This document shows, in pieces, positions 10,817 to 27,880 of a stretch of 64,000 nt of DNA. The position numbers were made by a program, and so were the translations under genes. The DNA comes from Xestospongia muta. Taxonomy: Eukaryota > Porifera > Demospongiae > Haplosclerida > Petrosiidae. The notes under the pieces are model-generated. The model searched no databases. It saw only the letters and a program-made list of their open reading frames with translations, and was not told the DNA's origin. The stretch covers positions 10,290,182 through 10,354,181 of the forward strand of contig OY848920.1 in NCBI GenBank assembly GCA_963693285.1, in the 5' to 3' direction. The first letter of the stretch is position 1. Each line of letters opens with the position of its first letter.

Positions 10817-12515
10817 TTACTCTTTACGGTCCCACCTCCAAACAGTTCCATTATCACATACACCAATCAAACACCTAACAAAAAATAGATATGTCACTAA
10901 CAAAATGGACAAACAAAAGAAATGGATATATAGAAAATGAAATTGATAAATACAAAATTAATGGATATATAATAACTTACTGTCCATCATTACTAAAAGT
11001 AACTTGACGTACTGCAGTAAAACATTTAGCATGAGACAAAATTACTGGGCGTGTCTTTGTGATATCTTCTTGATGGAGATCCCAAATGTAGATCTTACCA
11101 ACCTGATTACCAAGTGCTAAATACTGTGAGAAAAGAGTTAAAATTAAAAAAATTGAATATACGTATAATATGTACCTGTAATTTTTTATCTAATGCAAAT
11201 CTAATATACCAAATTTCACAGTTAGGTACTTCAAATCTGTGAGGATGTGATCACAATATTAAGCCACACCCACTTAATTATCATACTTGTGTAGCACTGT
11301 GAAGTGAGCTTTCTTGTCGGACTCAACTTTATATGGAGGTTTCCAGAGAATAAAGTTATCTTCACAACTTTTTGATACTGCTAATTTTCCAAACCAACGA
11401 ACACAATCGATATAATTACGATGAATTTCTCGAGTGGAATGCTTTGGGAAATGAACTTGAAGAAGTTTAAAGGAACTATATAATGACGTCCATTAAATCG
11501 ACAGATACTTTATAAAATGGATACATGGTTACTCACATTTTTGATCCTTTCACGTGTTTATATGATCTGGTCACTACGTCTCTATACTCATCAATATTCA
11601 AGTCCCACATTTTGAGGGCGTGGTCCATACCAGCCGATAAAATAGCTGTCCCACTAAGATTAAAATCCTTTTAAATAAATCTAAAATGAAAACATATAGG
11701 GGATAAGAGAGGTACCCACGGCACTTAGTACTTCGTCTCTATGTCCCTCTACTCCTCCAAATATTGCTACACAAATCACAGTTTTTAAATTCCAGAGCCT
11801 CAAGGCATAGTCTAACGGTGATAGTTGTGAGGGTGTGAGTAGTGACGGTGAGAGTTGTGATATTGTACAAACCTTTACTAGCTGATAAGAGAAGATTTGG
11901 ATCTTTTGGATGAATCTGAAGTTCGTTGACTGCATTACCATGTCCAGTAAATGTCTGTATCACATGACATATCACATGACATCATGTGACATAATCAAAC
12001 TTACTATTTTACATTGCATGCTAGTTGTACTAAAAATATATAATTATTTTTAGTACAAATTATTATGTCATCTTTACCCTATTACTCTTATAATTCCTTT
12101 AACTCCGCCCACTGCTAATAACATTTCTCCACTCTCTTCAAAACTCCAAACACATGTATAAAAATTTTCTTCTGCCTATAAAAACAATGATGTCATTATG
12201 AGTCATTACTATTTATTAATGCAACACCCACTTACGTCAGCATCACTGTAAGCTTGTACAGGTATTATCTGATTTTCTACATTGCAATGGTATATGGTTA
12301 CCTGTAACCAATTAAATGGGTGTGGCTGGTTAAAGGATAGTTGTAGTGACTCACCCGATTGCTTCCCACTGTAGCAAATATTCTGTTGTCTGGAAGATAA
12401 GGGTTAAATTTGACTCCAAACAATGGCTGTCCATGTTCTTCCTGTAAGAAGACAAGAGATGCTTGCTGTTAGAAACAAAACTTACTCGGACAAATCCTGC
12501 TATTTTGAAAACCAT
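10817..12515 (-). CDS. EED: Polycomb protein EED (ESC), PRC2 WD40 subunit
   Basis: The spliced order matches [94 protein letters not shown], and the final [14 protein letters not shown] is the WD40 scaffold of PRC2 that reads H3K27me3 and activates EZH2. The aromatic-cage residues I can place (the Tyr of ENFYTC and the Trp-Tyr of IWYIRF) are kept, which supports retained methyl-lysine recognition. The start at 12513-12515 gives a very short N-terminus; the unstructured N-terminal tail of bilaterian EED is missing or lies in an undetected upstream exon. There are roughly nine exons. Confidence 0.95.
12025..12058. repeat. Short inverted repeat in an EED intron
   Basis: The arms TTGTACTAAAAATA and TATTTTTAGTACAA are perfectly complementary across a 6-nt loop. 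The core resembles the hairpin at 10312-10360. Confidence 0.75.
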
Positions 12516-12651
12516 TATCAAAGTGTAATTATAAGAGAAACGCCCATGTGTTTGTAGTATACGGAGTTACATTACTGTAAAAATTCAGAATGTTTACGTA
12601 TACCTCCGTAATCCTTGCCTACCCACGTGGAAGGTGTGGCTGATTCCTGCA
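12516..12651. promoter_or_regulatory. EED/PEX7 divergent promoter interval
   Basis: 136 bp between opposite start codons. ACGTATACCTCCGTAAT and CCCACGTGG (an E-box core) are visible. No TATA box is obvious. Confidence 0.5.
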
Positions 12652-13596
12652 ATGGTTGCTGTAATTCCTACTTCACCTTATCATGGCTACTCCATCCTAT
12701 TTTCTCCTTTCTCTCCAGGTCGAATAGCTTTTGTAGGAGGTCTAAATTACGGGATAGCTGGTACAGGGGCCCTTATCATTTTTGATCATTCTCCCCAAGG
12801 GTTTAAAGAATTGCGGAGGTATGTAATTACATGTAATTACAACAGGGACATCCCCTCAGTTAGATATCACGTGATGTTGTAGGTATCTGTGGGAAGACGG
12901 ATTGTTTGATGTCACATGGAGTGAGCTTCATGAGCCAATATTGGTAGCAGCAGCTGGAAATGGGCAGGTCCTTCTGTTTAACCACACCCACCCAGAAGTA
13001 TAATAGTTTTTTATTAAATAATAGAATTTCCAATTAATTTAGGGTCCTACTGCAGTACTTTCCGGCCACAGTGCAGAGGTAGTGTTATTTTTATTAATAG
13101 AACATTAGCAGATAAAATGTATTGAGGTTAGTAACTTTATCATAGAAAACTCTCCTTTAGGTCAGTAGTGTAGAATGGAGTATTTCTCGTAAAGAACAGT
13201 TCATTCTCAGTGGGTCCTGGGACAAAACTATCAAAATAGTAAGTTCTTTAGACTCATTCCTAAACTACCTGATAGTTTGGGTATGAGAATAGTGTACTTT
13301 TATTAGTGGGATCCTGAGATTGGTCAATGTATTTCAACATTAACTGGTCATACTGGTTTGGTATACTCAAGTAACTGGTCTCCACGGTTACCTCAAACAA
13401 TAGCATCTGTATCAGGTAATGGGTAAAGTAATGAGTGGATGACTTATACCATCTTTATAGGAGATGGTTATTTGAGATTATGGGACATTACTTCTCCTCC
13501 AAAATGTACTGTCTGTTTGAATGTAGGCTGTGGAGAACTACTGACTTGTAACTGGAATAAATACCAAGAAGTAATGAATGTAATATATGATGTTGA

Positions 13597-13630
<34 letters not shown>

Positions 13631-14601
13631 AACATACTGTGTACAGCTGGTGTGGATACTACATTAAGGTGCATGCATAATTTCCTATTCAAGTTATCTT
13701 AACTGGTAAAACAGGTTATGGGACATACGTCAGTTATCACTACCTTTACTAGTAATGTCAGGTCATTCACAATCCATAAAACAAATTAAATTTGATCCTC
13801 ACACACCATCTCTATTAGCATCTTGTTCATATGATTTTACAGTAAGGTTTGTCTGTCCATACATCCATCCTATCCATCCATTTATTAACCCATCCATTTA
13901 CAGATTATGGAATACTGATAATCCAGTAAGTCCATTATTCCAAACAGTTGATCATCATAAAGAATTTACTTATTCTGTTGACTTCAGTCTTCATGAGAAA
14001 GGACTCGTAAGTCCATGTACACGTTACCATAGCAACATGTACATACATTTCAGCAAATCAAAACATGTACCATAATATGTTACTGTGACAACTGCAATTC
14101 AATACATAATATCTGTAACATTTCCTTGACAACAACAATAATATTTATAAACATGTTGACTTATATATGCTCGTTAATTACCCTTAATCAATGAATTTAT
14201 TACATAACATGTAACCACATCCTTTATAACAGACATATATGTCATCATCTTAAGATTATTGTCTTGGGAATATGTCTTATGATGATGACGACAGCCATGA
14301 TTTCACTTAATTATATTCATAGATGTTAGTTATTGGGTGGGTGTTCCTAAATAGAATCATACACTAAAATATGTTAAATGAATATTATTTAAAATTGTAT
14401 GAATCGTCTTTTTTGTGTGTGTTCTAGCCACCATCAGCAAACTGATGCAACAAGCATGTTGTCACTGTATTCTGTTTAATTATCTTCTTTCTATTTCTTT
14501 ATGATCAACTATAGATGGCGGACTGTTCGTGGGACAAAACAATAAAGTTATATACACCATCTTCACTCGTCATACCTCCTACAACATCTCTCCCTTCATA
14601 A
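12652..14601 (+). CDS. PEX7: Peroxin-7, PTS2 receptor
   Basis: This WD40 protein binds N-terminal PTS2 signals and ferries cargo to the peroxisome. Landmarks: MVAVIPTSPYHGYSILFSPF, LNYGIAGTGALIIFD, DGLFDVTWSE, FILSGSWDKTIKI, WSPRLPQTIASVSGDG, LRLWDI, LLASCSYDFTVR, FTYSVDFSLHEKGL and ADCSWDKTIKLYTPSSLVIP, all in PEX7 order. I chose the ATG at 12652; the six codons before it in frame begin with a GTG, not ATG. One intron ends in a CT run (13599-13630). The last intron (about 14008-14514) is far longer than the others. An AATAAA lies at 14846-14851. Confidence 0.95.
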
Positions 14602-15037
14602 CAGAGAACATATTGAAATTCCTTGTTCATAATTTATTGTGCAAATAGATATTCATATCAGGGATGTATGTAGTGAGTAATATTCATAGTAACTTGTTTA
14701 TGCTGTCTCTGCATTATTTTTTGCTGGTATCTAGAAAGTTAAAATGCTGATATCTAATGTTGATTGCTATCTGGTCTTGATCAGCAATATGTTGTATAAT
14801 GTAACTGTCGTATAATATGATGTAATAATGTAAGGTTTTTTTAAAAATAAAAGCAAATTATTTTAAATAATATACAAAATTAATTGATTGAAAATTGGGT
14901 CAATTAATGAGGTTATTTGGGAATTGGTAGGTAGCTATTAATTTTAATAATAAATATGAAAATGAAAGGGAATAGAGGATTGAGAAATGGGGACAATAAA
15001 TAAAAGATAGTAAGTACGTGTTCATGTCACTGTTGTG
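14602..15037. other. Tail-to-tail interval between PEX7 and an unknown gene
   Basis: 436 bp of AT-rich DNA with an AATAAA polyadenylation signal for PEX7 at 14846-14851, about 245 bp past its stop. No additional gene seen. Confidence 0.6.
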
Positions 15038-16271
15038 CTATATAGTGTGTACATCTTCATACGGTGTCATTGTATTTGCTTTATTTTTAGGATATCCGCT
15101 ATCAAAGGACATTGCTTTCCTTACTGGTGGTAAATGTTGTAGACTTATTATTTGCTTTCTTTGTTGTTTTGGTATATTATAAGGTAGAGGATTTAGTATG
15201 ACTGGACGAGACTCAAGAGAGTTTTTTCTCTGTCTTGGTAACTCCTCTTCACTTGATAATGGGTGTGGCTTGTGAGATTCAACTCTCCGTCTTGATTTTT
15301 CTTTATTTGAAAATGGGTGTGGCCTGGGGACAAGAGAGTTGGATTGTGGTTGTTGTTCTTCATCACTTGATGATGGGTGTGGCTTGTGGGAGTTAATTTT
15401 CTTTCGCTGCTGTTCCTCTGACTTAGATAGTGGCAGACGTGGTCTAACAACGATAAGATGAGACTCAAGAGAATTAGCTCTTTGTCTTTCTTTTCTATTG
15501 AATGATAGGTCATGTGAATGTGGTTTAAAGATGGCAGGACAAGAATCAAGAGAACTACTAGGATGTTCCTCATTGTGCATTAGATGACGTACTTCCTGAG
15601 GAGAATCTTGAGGAGAAACAGGTGGAGATTTTGTTGACTGACCAGATATAACAACAGGCGGTAGTTTATTTCTGCTAGCACCATCATTAGTTCCAGTACT
15701 AGCTCCTACTCTTTCTATCATTGGTGCAATCAATTGTTCTCTCTCTAATAACATCTCCATGCACCAAAATGATTTAGATGCTTGTCTTGAAGAGGGAGAG
15801 AAGAGATCAGAATGATGGATATGAGGAAGTGAGTTTGGGGTGTTAGTTGGATGAGAAGTTTGTAGTCCATCATCAGTTGATGATCTTCTTGGTACTGGAC
15901 GAACAATACATACTGGTACAGATTGTTTCCTATTATAATCGGAAGATGGTCGGACTTTAGAAGGTGCAGCAACAGTTTGATGAGAGGTTCTATCCACTTG
16001 AGCTGTAGAGAAATAAAATACAGTATTATGTTGCATCCATTGATTTTTGCATGTATCCATTCACCCTAAGCTATGTATCCATTCAAACTTGCATGCATCC
16101 TTTCATCTAAACTATGTATCCATTGAATCTTGCATGCATCCATTCAAACTTGCATGCATCCATTTATAAAGTTGATAACTTACTGGATGTTGTTTGCAGT
16201 ACATCTGCAGTAGCCATATTAACAATTGGAGAAGTTATAGGACGAGGTCCACTAGTATTCACTGTTAGCAT
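15038..16271 (-). CDS. Unknown Ser/Pro/His-rich protein with internal repeats
   Basis: I do not recognise this gene. A small first exon (MLTVNTSGPRPITSPIVNM, then ATADVLQTTS) splices to a large exon that reaches the stop at 15038-15040. The large exon is low in hydrophobic residues and probably disordered. Its C-terminal half holds imperfect repeats of about 25 residues with a (K/R)PHP core (SHKPHPSSSDEE, VPRPHPFSNKE, SHKPHPLSSEEE) alternating with NSLESxxxVxxP (NSLESHLIVVRP, NSLESRPVILNP). The repeated PHP codons coincide with copies of the window-wide CCACACCC motif. The frame stays open upstream of 16271, so the true start could lie slightly further right. No signal peptide or membrane segment. 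Function unknown. Confidence 0.65.
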
Positions 16272-16592
16272 TGCCTTGATTTTAGATTTTGCAATAAACT
16301 GACTCAAATTTGAATGGGCAATATTTAAATACAATAGGACAGCTCATCAAAAATGTTAAGATGGACTGGTATGTTATAAATATCTTTAAAATTAAGTTCA
16401 ATTAGAAATACAATTGTTTTATAACCTCATGAATATTATTACATCATATGTCACACTTCACTATCGTAGATAATGAGATTACATTATATAATATTATATA
16501 AAAGTGTGTGTGTGTGTGTGTGTTTACTATATGTTATTTGGGTGGCCTACTAGATGTCAAAAATAGATTGTCATATAATAAAATACTGTAGG
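16272..16592. other. Spacer between two minus-strand genes
   Basis: 321 bp between the start of the unknown gene and the stop of the PARP gene, including a (GT) run at 16505-16522. It presumably contains the PARP 3' UTR and the promoter of the unknown gene. No gene seen. Confidence 0.5.
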
Positions 16593-18464
16593 TTACTTGA
16601 AGTTAAATTTGACACGGACTAAATATCGCATTTTAACCTGTAAAGGAAATACATTGACACTTAATACTAAAATATTATATTATATACTATATATAAAGGA
16701 GAATATCTATGCAATTCTCCAATATATGGGTCTAATCACTAACTATTAAAGATATCAGTTAGTGATCCTTTAAACATTATATGTCTTCTTGTTACATTTA
16801 GAAAGAGGATGCTTCTTCAGGAGTATCCTCAATATAGAGGTTGTATAATACATTAAAGTATTAGTATGGGACTAGAACAAGTGTCCTCAATATAGAGGTT
16901 GTATAATACACTGAAGTATTAGTATGGGACTAGAACAAGTGTCTCAATATAGAGGTTGTATAATACACTAAAGTATTAGTATGGGACTAGAACAAGTGTC
17001 TTCAATATAGACGATATGCCCTAAACCTGGATATTAAAGTATTAGATGAGATCTAATAAAAAGGTACATAACATACATAATGGATTTGATGGATAGTACA
17101 TGTTACTATGGCAACATACCTGGCTAGTATCATAAACAATAAACTCATTATAATTAAGGGTATATCCTCCTTTATTCTCCACTTCAGTATTAATCACTGG
17201 ACCCAGTGGTATCACACAGCCATCAGGTCTATTAATAGTACACAATATTTGTGACATCATGTAACTACTATATATAATATGGCTTACAGGGTATGATTGT
17301 GGGTGGAGTCAGGAACCATTCGTCCTAAACCTTTGACACTATGAGTACCTTTGGGTAAACGATGAGCATTGTAGTCAGCCGCTAATAATTCATTAGGTTT
17401 TCCCAAGGATACCTAATGGACAGATGAACAGGTAAATGGATGCACCTTTTGATGGATGGATGTGATGAATGGATCGACTTTAATACCTCACTTAACAGAA
17501 GTAACCCTTCATTTCTAGTGGGCGTGGCAAAGCAATAATTAGCACTTTTAGAACACATGTCAGCAAAATAGATACCTTTACCAAACTAGAAAATAAATCC
17601 AATTAAATAGGTGTGTCCTAACCACACCCACACTAATTACCATGTATCCAGTGACAGGTGCTTCAGGTGGTGCAATACGTAACCCCTGACTTAAAATTCC
17701 CACCCAATTAGTGAGGCGAGATCCGTGCCATAGCAACTGACGATTACCCACGTCTTTAAATGCTGTCTCTTCCCCTTCTCTATTAATCTCATAAACTTGT
17801 TGAACATCGAGAGAGAAATTTCTGTGTGTCCGTCCGTGGGTGTGTTGAATGCATCTAATATAAAGTAATAAAAATAATATCATAAAACTCTACAATGATA
17901 TGTAACTTCATTGATCCATTTAAATTATACCATATATGATCCATTGATCCATTGATCCAAATTATTGATCTATCTATTTATCTAGTCATCCATTAAACCA
18001 ACTTACTTCTTAATCAAATCAATTATTTCATTGTCTTCATCTAAAGGTTTAAGATCGCAATGTAATCCTTTATAATGACAATCCAATGGATGGTCCATTT
18101 CATGGTCTGTTCTTTGAAGGACTGTCATAGCTATCTGGATATCACTGAGGGCCTGTGGGTGGAGCAATAAGGGGGTGGAGTCTTTACAATATGGGATTAA
18201 CCTCTAAGAGTGCTAATTTCTGCTTGACTTCTTCATTAGTTGTAATTAATGGGGGACGTCTCATTCTACATGTCATTGAATGTCATTTATTTGTCCATCC
18301 ATCCATCTATTCATTCATTTACCCAAAATCATGTGGTATTCGTGTATAAAATTCATCACAAGCTTTATAAATGGGATCACCCCTTGTATTATTAGCTTGA
18401 ATAAGAGATTCTATCTTCTTAAGAGCTGTGTAACCAGACTTGATTTGAGCTGTTGTTAGCTTAC

Positions 18465-18544
<80 letters not shown>

Positions 18545-21500
18545 GGGCTATACCCATTACCAACCTAGTGGAGCTTTTTTAGTGTCATATTTCATCTCCT
18601 TGACAACGTCCTCCATAGCTTGTACATTACATATTAACTGTATTAACTCCTAATGGAAAATAACAGAAAATATATTTTATTGAAATAAATTTTACCACTA
18701 ATTAGAAGGTATGAATATTATTAAGAACAAATTAATTAATCAATACATATTTCTTTAGTTGTCATGACAACCTATGCCTCATACAAAGCATGTAATTTTA
18801 TCAAAACAGGTTAATCAAGCTACCTGAACTCGTTTGTCCAGTTTTGATTGAGGTTTTGTTTTGGGGGACTCTCCCTTATCCTCCTCTTCGTCTTTTGGAG
18901 CATCTGTCTCTTCTTTCTCCTCCTATTAACAGATACAATAAAATGGATGCATGAATATTGTAATAGATGCATAGTTAGAGCAATGAATATATAGAAAAAT
19001 AATGGATTTTTAAAGAAATATAAAATAGTATTAATGACTGTCTCCATAGTAACTGTTGCTATAACAATATGTATGTCCATCATATACAAAACATATGAAT
19101 GGATAGATGGACAGATAAATGGATGTATAGTTGAAGACAACGTTGCCGTGGTGAATATGATCCCACAAACCATGAAAACAGACCAGTTTATTATCAAATG
19201 ACATTCTCTAAAACCACAAAGAAAGGAACAAACAGAGCACATGTAACATGATACTTCTCACAAGTATCATAAAAATGCGAGACTCTAAAATAAATATGTC
19301 TGTCAGACTATATATGACATTTGATGAAATTAACATCAATGATATATCAATTATTAATGGAATGTCCTCACAAAGATAATAACAAGCTGTGACTAGACTG
19401 TTTAAGATATACATAGTAAATAAAGGCATAAAAATTGATAGAGTGAGGTCAAAATTTATCTCATAATGTTTTGATTAAAGAATTTGTTAAATTTGGTCTT
19501 CCTTCCAAATTGTTGAGGTCAATTTATTAATGAACTATAGTATGTGTGTAAGTAGTTGGGCTTCTGGGAAAACTGGTTTGACAAACTAGTTTGGTAAGTT
19601 TTGTGGTCATTGTGGGATATTTATTAATTACCCTAACAATGTGACCGTTATTTTAATTGAACCGTCCATACTATAATCCATTTATCCATTACTCCATCTA
19701 TACATCCATACTATAATCCATTTATCCATCTATATATTCATTATGATATTCATTTATCCATTACTTTAGCTTCATAATCCATTTCAAGGAGATCATATTT
19801 CCCGGGCACTTTTACAAAAGAGTCTTTATCTTCCCAGTCATTTTGAGTCTTATCATAAAACCTATCAGAGTTAAAAATTAGATCATGTACACATTATGTT
19901 AATGTATTATTTGAAGCTGTCTCTTTGAAAATAATATCAATGATATTTAGTAGGCTGTACAAGTATAAAAGAATCTTATTATAATGGAAATATTATGAGC
20001 TATTTCTATTTTGATAGTATCTTTATAAATTGTCTTACTTCTTTCTGAAAGTATCTTTGGCTGAGTCCAAATCTCCACCAAATGATAGCAACTGATGTTG
20101 TCCCACTTTACCAACTATGAACACATAAAAACATCTCTATAATATGTAATTATGGTTGATAATTAATATTATTATTAACAGGGTTTACCTCGTCCCCAGC
20201 GAAACCAGATGTTATAAAGCGGTTTATTATTATCAACTAACAGCTGTAGTAAATAAAACTTATTATTGTTGTTCTTCAAATTAGTCTAAAATGGAGTAAG
20301 GAACAAGTCAATAAGACCTTATTAAGATACACCCACACAAATGTCCTTAATATCACGTGTACATGTACATATATCACGTGTACATGTACGTACATTACAT
20401 GTACATATATGTATATCACATGTACATGTACCTAGATTACATGTACATGTATGTATATCACATGTACATGTACATATATTACATGTACATGTACATCACA
20501 TGTACATGTGGGTGTACATGTACATGTAGGTACATGTGATGACCTGATGTGTGGATGTTACTGGTGACATATGATAGTATTGTTAAGGAATATATAGAGT
20601 AATTATTATCAATAAACCACAATGTTAGACAGGATATGTTAAGGAGTATACATGTACATGTATAATTACATGTTTCTACGTGGAGGTATCTTACCTGATT
20701 TAGCATCGAGTTCCACACCTCACTTCCTTCAGTGTAGACGTGAGCCTAAATTAAGGATATAAGGGTATGTGCTATATAGGATATGAGGGTATGTATTACG
20801 TAGGATATGAGGGTATGTACTATATAGGATATGAGGGTATGTATTACATAGGATATGAGGGTATGTATTACGTAGGATATGAGGGTATGTGCTATATAGG
20901 ATATGAGGGTATGTATTACATAGGATATGAGGGTATGTGTTACGTAGGATATGAGGGTATGTACTATATAGGATATGAGGGTATGTATTACGTAGGATAT
21001 GAGGGTATGTACTATATAGGATATGAGGGTATGTGTTACGTAGGATATGAGGGTATGTACTATATAGGATATGAGGGTATGCACTATATAGGATATGAGG
21101 GTATGTACTATATAGGATATGAGGGTATAATAAGTGCATGTATTATTTGTACCTTTCCTAATTTTTGTGTACATTCTGAATCAACTGGAGCTTTTCCAGA
21201 AAAAACATGAGATTTCAAATCTAGAGAAAAGAGAGAGAGAGAGAGAGAGTTATTAAAAATTCTAATTTAATCTAATAACCTTCAGAAGATGTGGCAGTAG
21301 AGGACAACTCCATATTACTCTCACTACTACTAGTGGTCGTCGTGGTAACAGTTGATGATACAGTAGATATAGCAGGTGTGACAACGTTACCTTTTATAAT
21401 GAGAATTGACATAAAAGACAATGACCAGTTGATCAGTTTAACATGATATGGTTCATTGAATCTATTGTTTAATATCAGGTTAACACAACATTGAAATATA

Positions 21501-22722
21501 CCTTGACCATTGGATGATCCAGGAACCGATGAAGCTTCTGTTCTTGGAGTACGACGAACAACTTTTTTGACACGCCCACTTGAATCAACACTCATGGAAA
21601 TCTTTACAACATCCACTGCTGAACTACTAGTAGAAGGAGTAATGTCCGAGGAACCTTGGAGTCTTCGTTTTATCTTCCGACTGACTTTAGTAGTGGTATT
21701 AGTCTGTTCCATTTTCATTAAATCCAACATGTAAGGTCGTCCGTTTATCGTCATGGTTACGTTGACAGTACCAGCTGCAAATGAAGATTCAAGAGATTGA
21801 GAATCTGCATCAGAATAATTTTTCCAATTGCCATAATCATCTTGCCATAACCACTCGTATTCTGTAGCAAGAAATATCTATTATAAATACATCATCTATC
21901 TATCTATTTGTCTGTCTATCCATCTATCTATCCATCCATCCATCCATTCATAAACCATTCATCTATTTATTACCATTGTAATTCATATCATCAGGATCAA
22001 CTCGACGTATTTTCCATTTTAATGAACTATTTGTCTCATCATCCATCTCCTCTCCTTTTAAGTCAATATTATAACACTTGCTAGCTATTGTCACTCCTAA
22101 ACCATCAACGTCAGATAAATAGGCTGCTTCAAGCTGTCGTCTAGTACTCTCTGGATATCTGCATAGATGAATGGACAAATAGAGAAATAAATGGATTAAT
22201 AGACAACTAAATGGATGAATGGATGAAAGAATGGATGGATGGATTAATGAACATGTGAACAACACACAAACCACACCTCTTCCAAACTCCGTCCTCATTC
22301 CATTCCCAAACTGAGGGCTTATAATCAGTTGTTCCCATAGGAACACAACGTATATCTCGAGGCCAACCAGTAGCGATATTAACTTGAGACATGGTTCGAA
22401 ATTTGATTTTCATTTTAACCCCTTTAGCAACAGGCATAGTCATCTCATCAGTTCCTACACAAAATGAGTCTATCAATGTCTCATTATGTTCTTCTGAATA
22501 AGGTGTCCACTTCCCGCCATCTCCAAGCCACTCCCACTGAACTGTCTTGACCTTTTTTGAGGCACTTGAACCCTCGTCTTCAGAACCTATTTCAAAATAA
22601 GTGGTTTTTAAAATAAAATTTAGATAATTAAAGTTAAAATTAAAAGTGCTAATAAACTGTGTTGTCTCATCACGTGACTCGCCTTTGGTTCTCTTCCTGG
22701 CAGCTCTTGTTCTGGTAGCCAT
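16593..22722 (-). CDS. PARP2-like poly(ADP-ribose) polymerase with three WWE domains
   Basis: Basic N-terminus ([14 protein letters not shown]), then three WWE modules: [33 protein letters not shown] and [17 protein letters not shown], each with its following R/K-rich strand. A Ser/Thr linker leads to a WGR domain ([20 protein letters not shown]), the helical regulatory domain ([31 protein letters not shown]) and the catalytic fold. The H-Y-E triad is intact: LLWHGSR, GIYFAD with the SANYC exon, and [10 protein letters not shown]. From WGR onward it is closest to PARP2. WWE domains bind ADP-ribose units, so it may read as well as write PAR. The ATG at 22720-22722 is preferred over 22761, which lies inside a CRE motif. 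Introns hold several arrays. Confidence 0.92.
16830..17020 (+). repeat. 58-bp minisatellite (family B), about three units, PARP intron
   Basis: Direct repeats of about 58 bp, each containing CTCAATATAGAGGTTGTATA and TAGTATGGGACTAGAACAAG. The same unit in reverse orientation forms the array at the right end of the window, and a decayed copy lies near 31525-31585. Confidence 0.92.
20340..20545. repeat. Palindromic ACATGTACATGT-rich repeat, PARP intron
   Basis: Repeated TACATGTACATGTA cores separated by ATATATCACGTG or ATATATCACATG. The sequence is self-complementary, so it reads almost the same on both strands. A related array is at 53100-53445. Confidence 0.85.
20755..21130. repeat. 24-bp minisatellite, about 15 units, PARP intron
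   Basis: Units of 24 bp contain GGATATGAGGGTATGT followed by ACTATATA, ATTACGTA, GTTACGTA or similar variants. The period is a multiple of three, which creates spurious long frames on both strands. Confidence 0.95.
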
Positions 22723-23178
22723 TACTTCCACCCACTGTTTGAAAACGTCATATGACGTCATAGCAATTCATTATTGATCAATAAAGAACCAAGTCGCCGA
22801 GATTACTTGAGTTAAATCGGCACTTTTCGGTCTATTGTCGATCTCAAGACCTTTCTGCTGGTTATTAGTGCCGAAATATAGTGCTCTCGAAGACCTCAGT
22901 TGACAGAGTAAGTCAAGAAGCGATTGTCTTTGCCAGATCAGCACAATTTCTAGGAAACGAAATAACTGACTTTTATACTTGAGATACAGCTCACAGAAAG
23001 AAAATCATTGGATTTGGCAACAGCTACAGCTTCTGTACAAGACCTTTACACTTCTCTAACTTATTTTAATTTGTTATTTCTCTCTCTACTTGATTCAAAA
23101 GCTTCTTTGAGCCAAGAAAGTATTTATAAAGATAGTCTCGTTACAGTCGTCTTATAACAATACGTACTGTTGTATAAA
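22723..23178. promoter_or_regulatory. PARP/FOXO divergent promoter interval with a consensus CRE
   Basis: 456 bp between the start codons of the PARP gene (left, minus) and FOXO (right, plus). A perfect palindromic CRE/ATF site TGACGTCA lies at 22753-22760, 31 bp upstream of the PARP ATG. The long FOXO side probably includes its 5' UTR. No TATA box is seen in the expected place. Confidence 0.6.
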
Positions 23179-27396
<4,218 letters not shown>

Positions 27397-27576
27397 CCAC
27401 ACCCCTTTTTCCTACACGTGTGTTTTTGTTTGTGAAGTTGTGAACAGAGTATGTTTCTATTAATAAGTTATTAAGATAAGTTATTAAAGTTGAAAAGTAA
27501 AGAAATGTAAAATGTTTTATTGTTAGGTTTTTATTGTTTTTAGTGAATTTATTATGTGCAGATACATACTACACTT

Positions 27577-27880
<304 letters not shown>

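Noticed and set aside
12634..12651. Earlier PEX7 start at 12634.
   Set aside because: The first triplet is GTG; the ATG at 12652 fits better.
14260..14460. Possible box C/D snoRNA in the unusually long last PEX7 intron (TGATGATGA near 14280, CTGATG near 14443).
   Set aside because: The distance between putative C and D boxes is too long and no terminal stem pairs. TGATGA is common in AT-rich DNA.
20729..21210. Long frames of about 140 codons on both strands over the 24-bp array.
   Set aside because: Artefact of a repeat period divisible by three, located in a PARP intron.
22723..22761. Upstream PARP start at 22761 (adds MTSYDVFKQWVEV).
   Set aside because: This ATG lies inside the CRE palindrome, and the downstream ATG begins the basic N-terminus expected for a PARP2-type protein. 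Not excluded.
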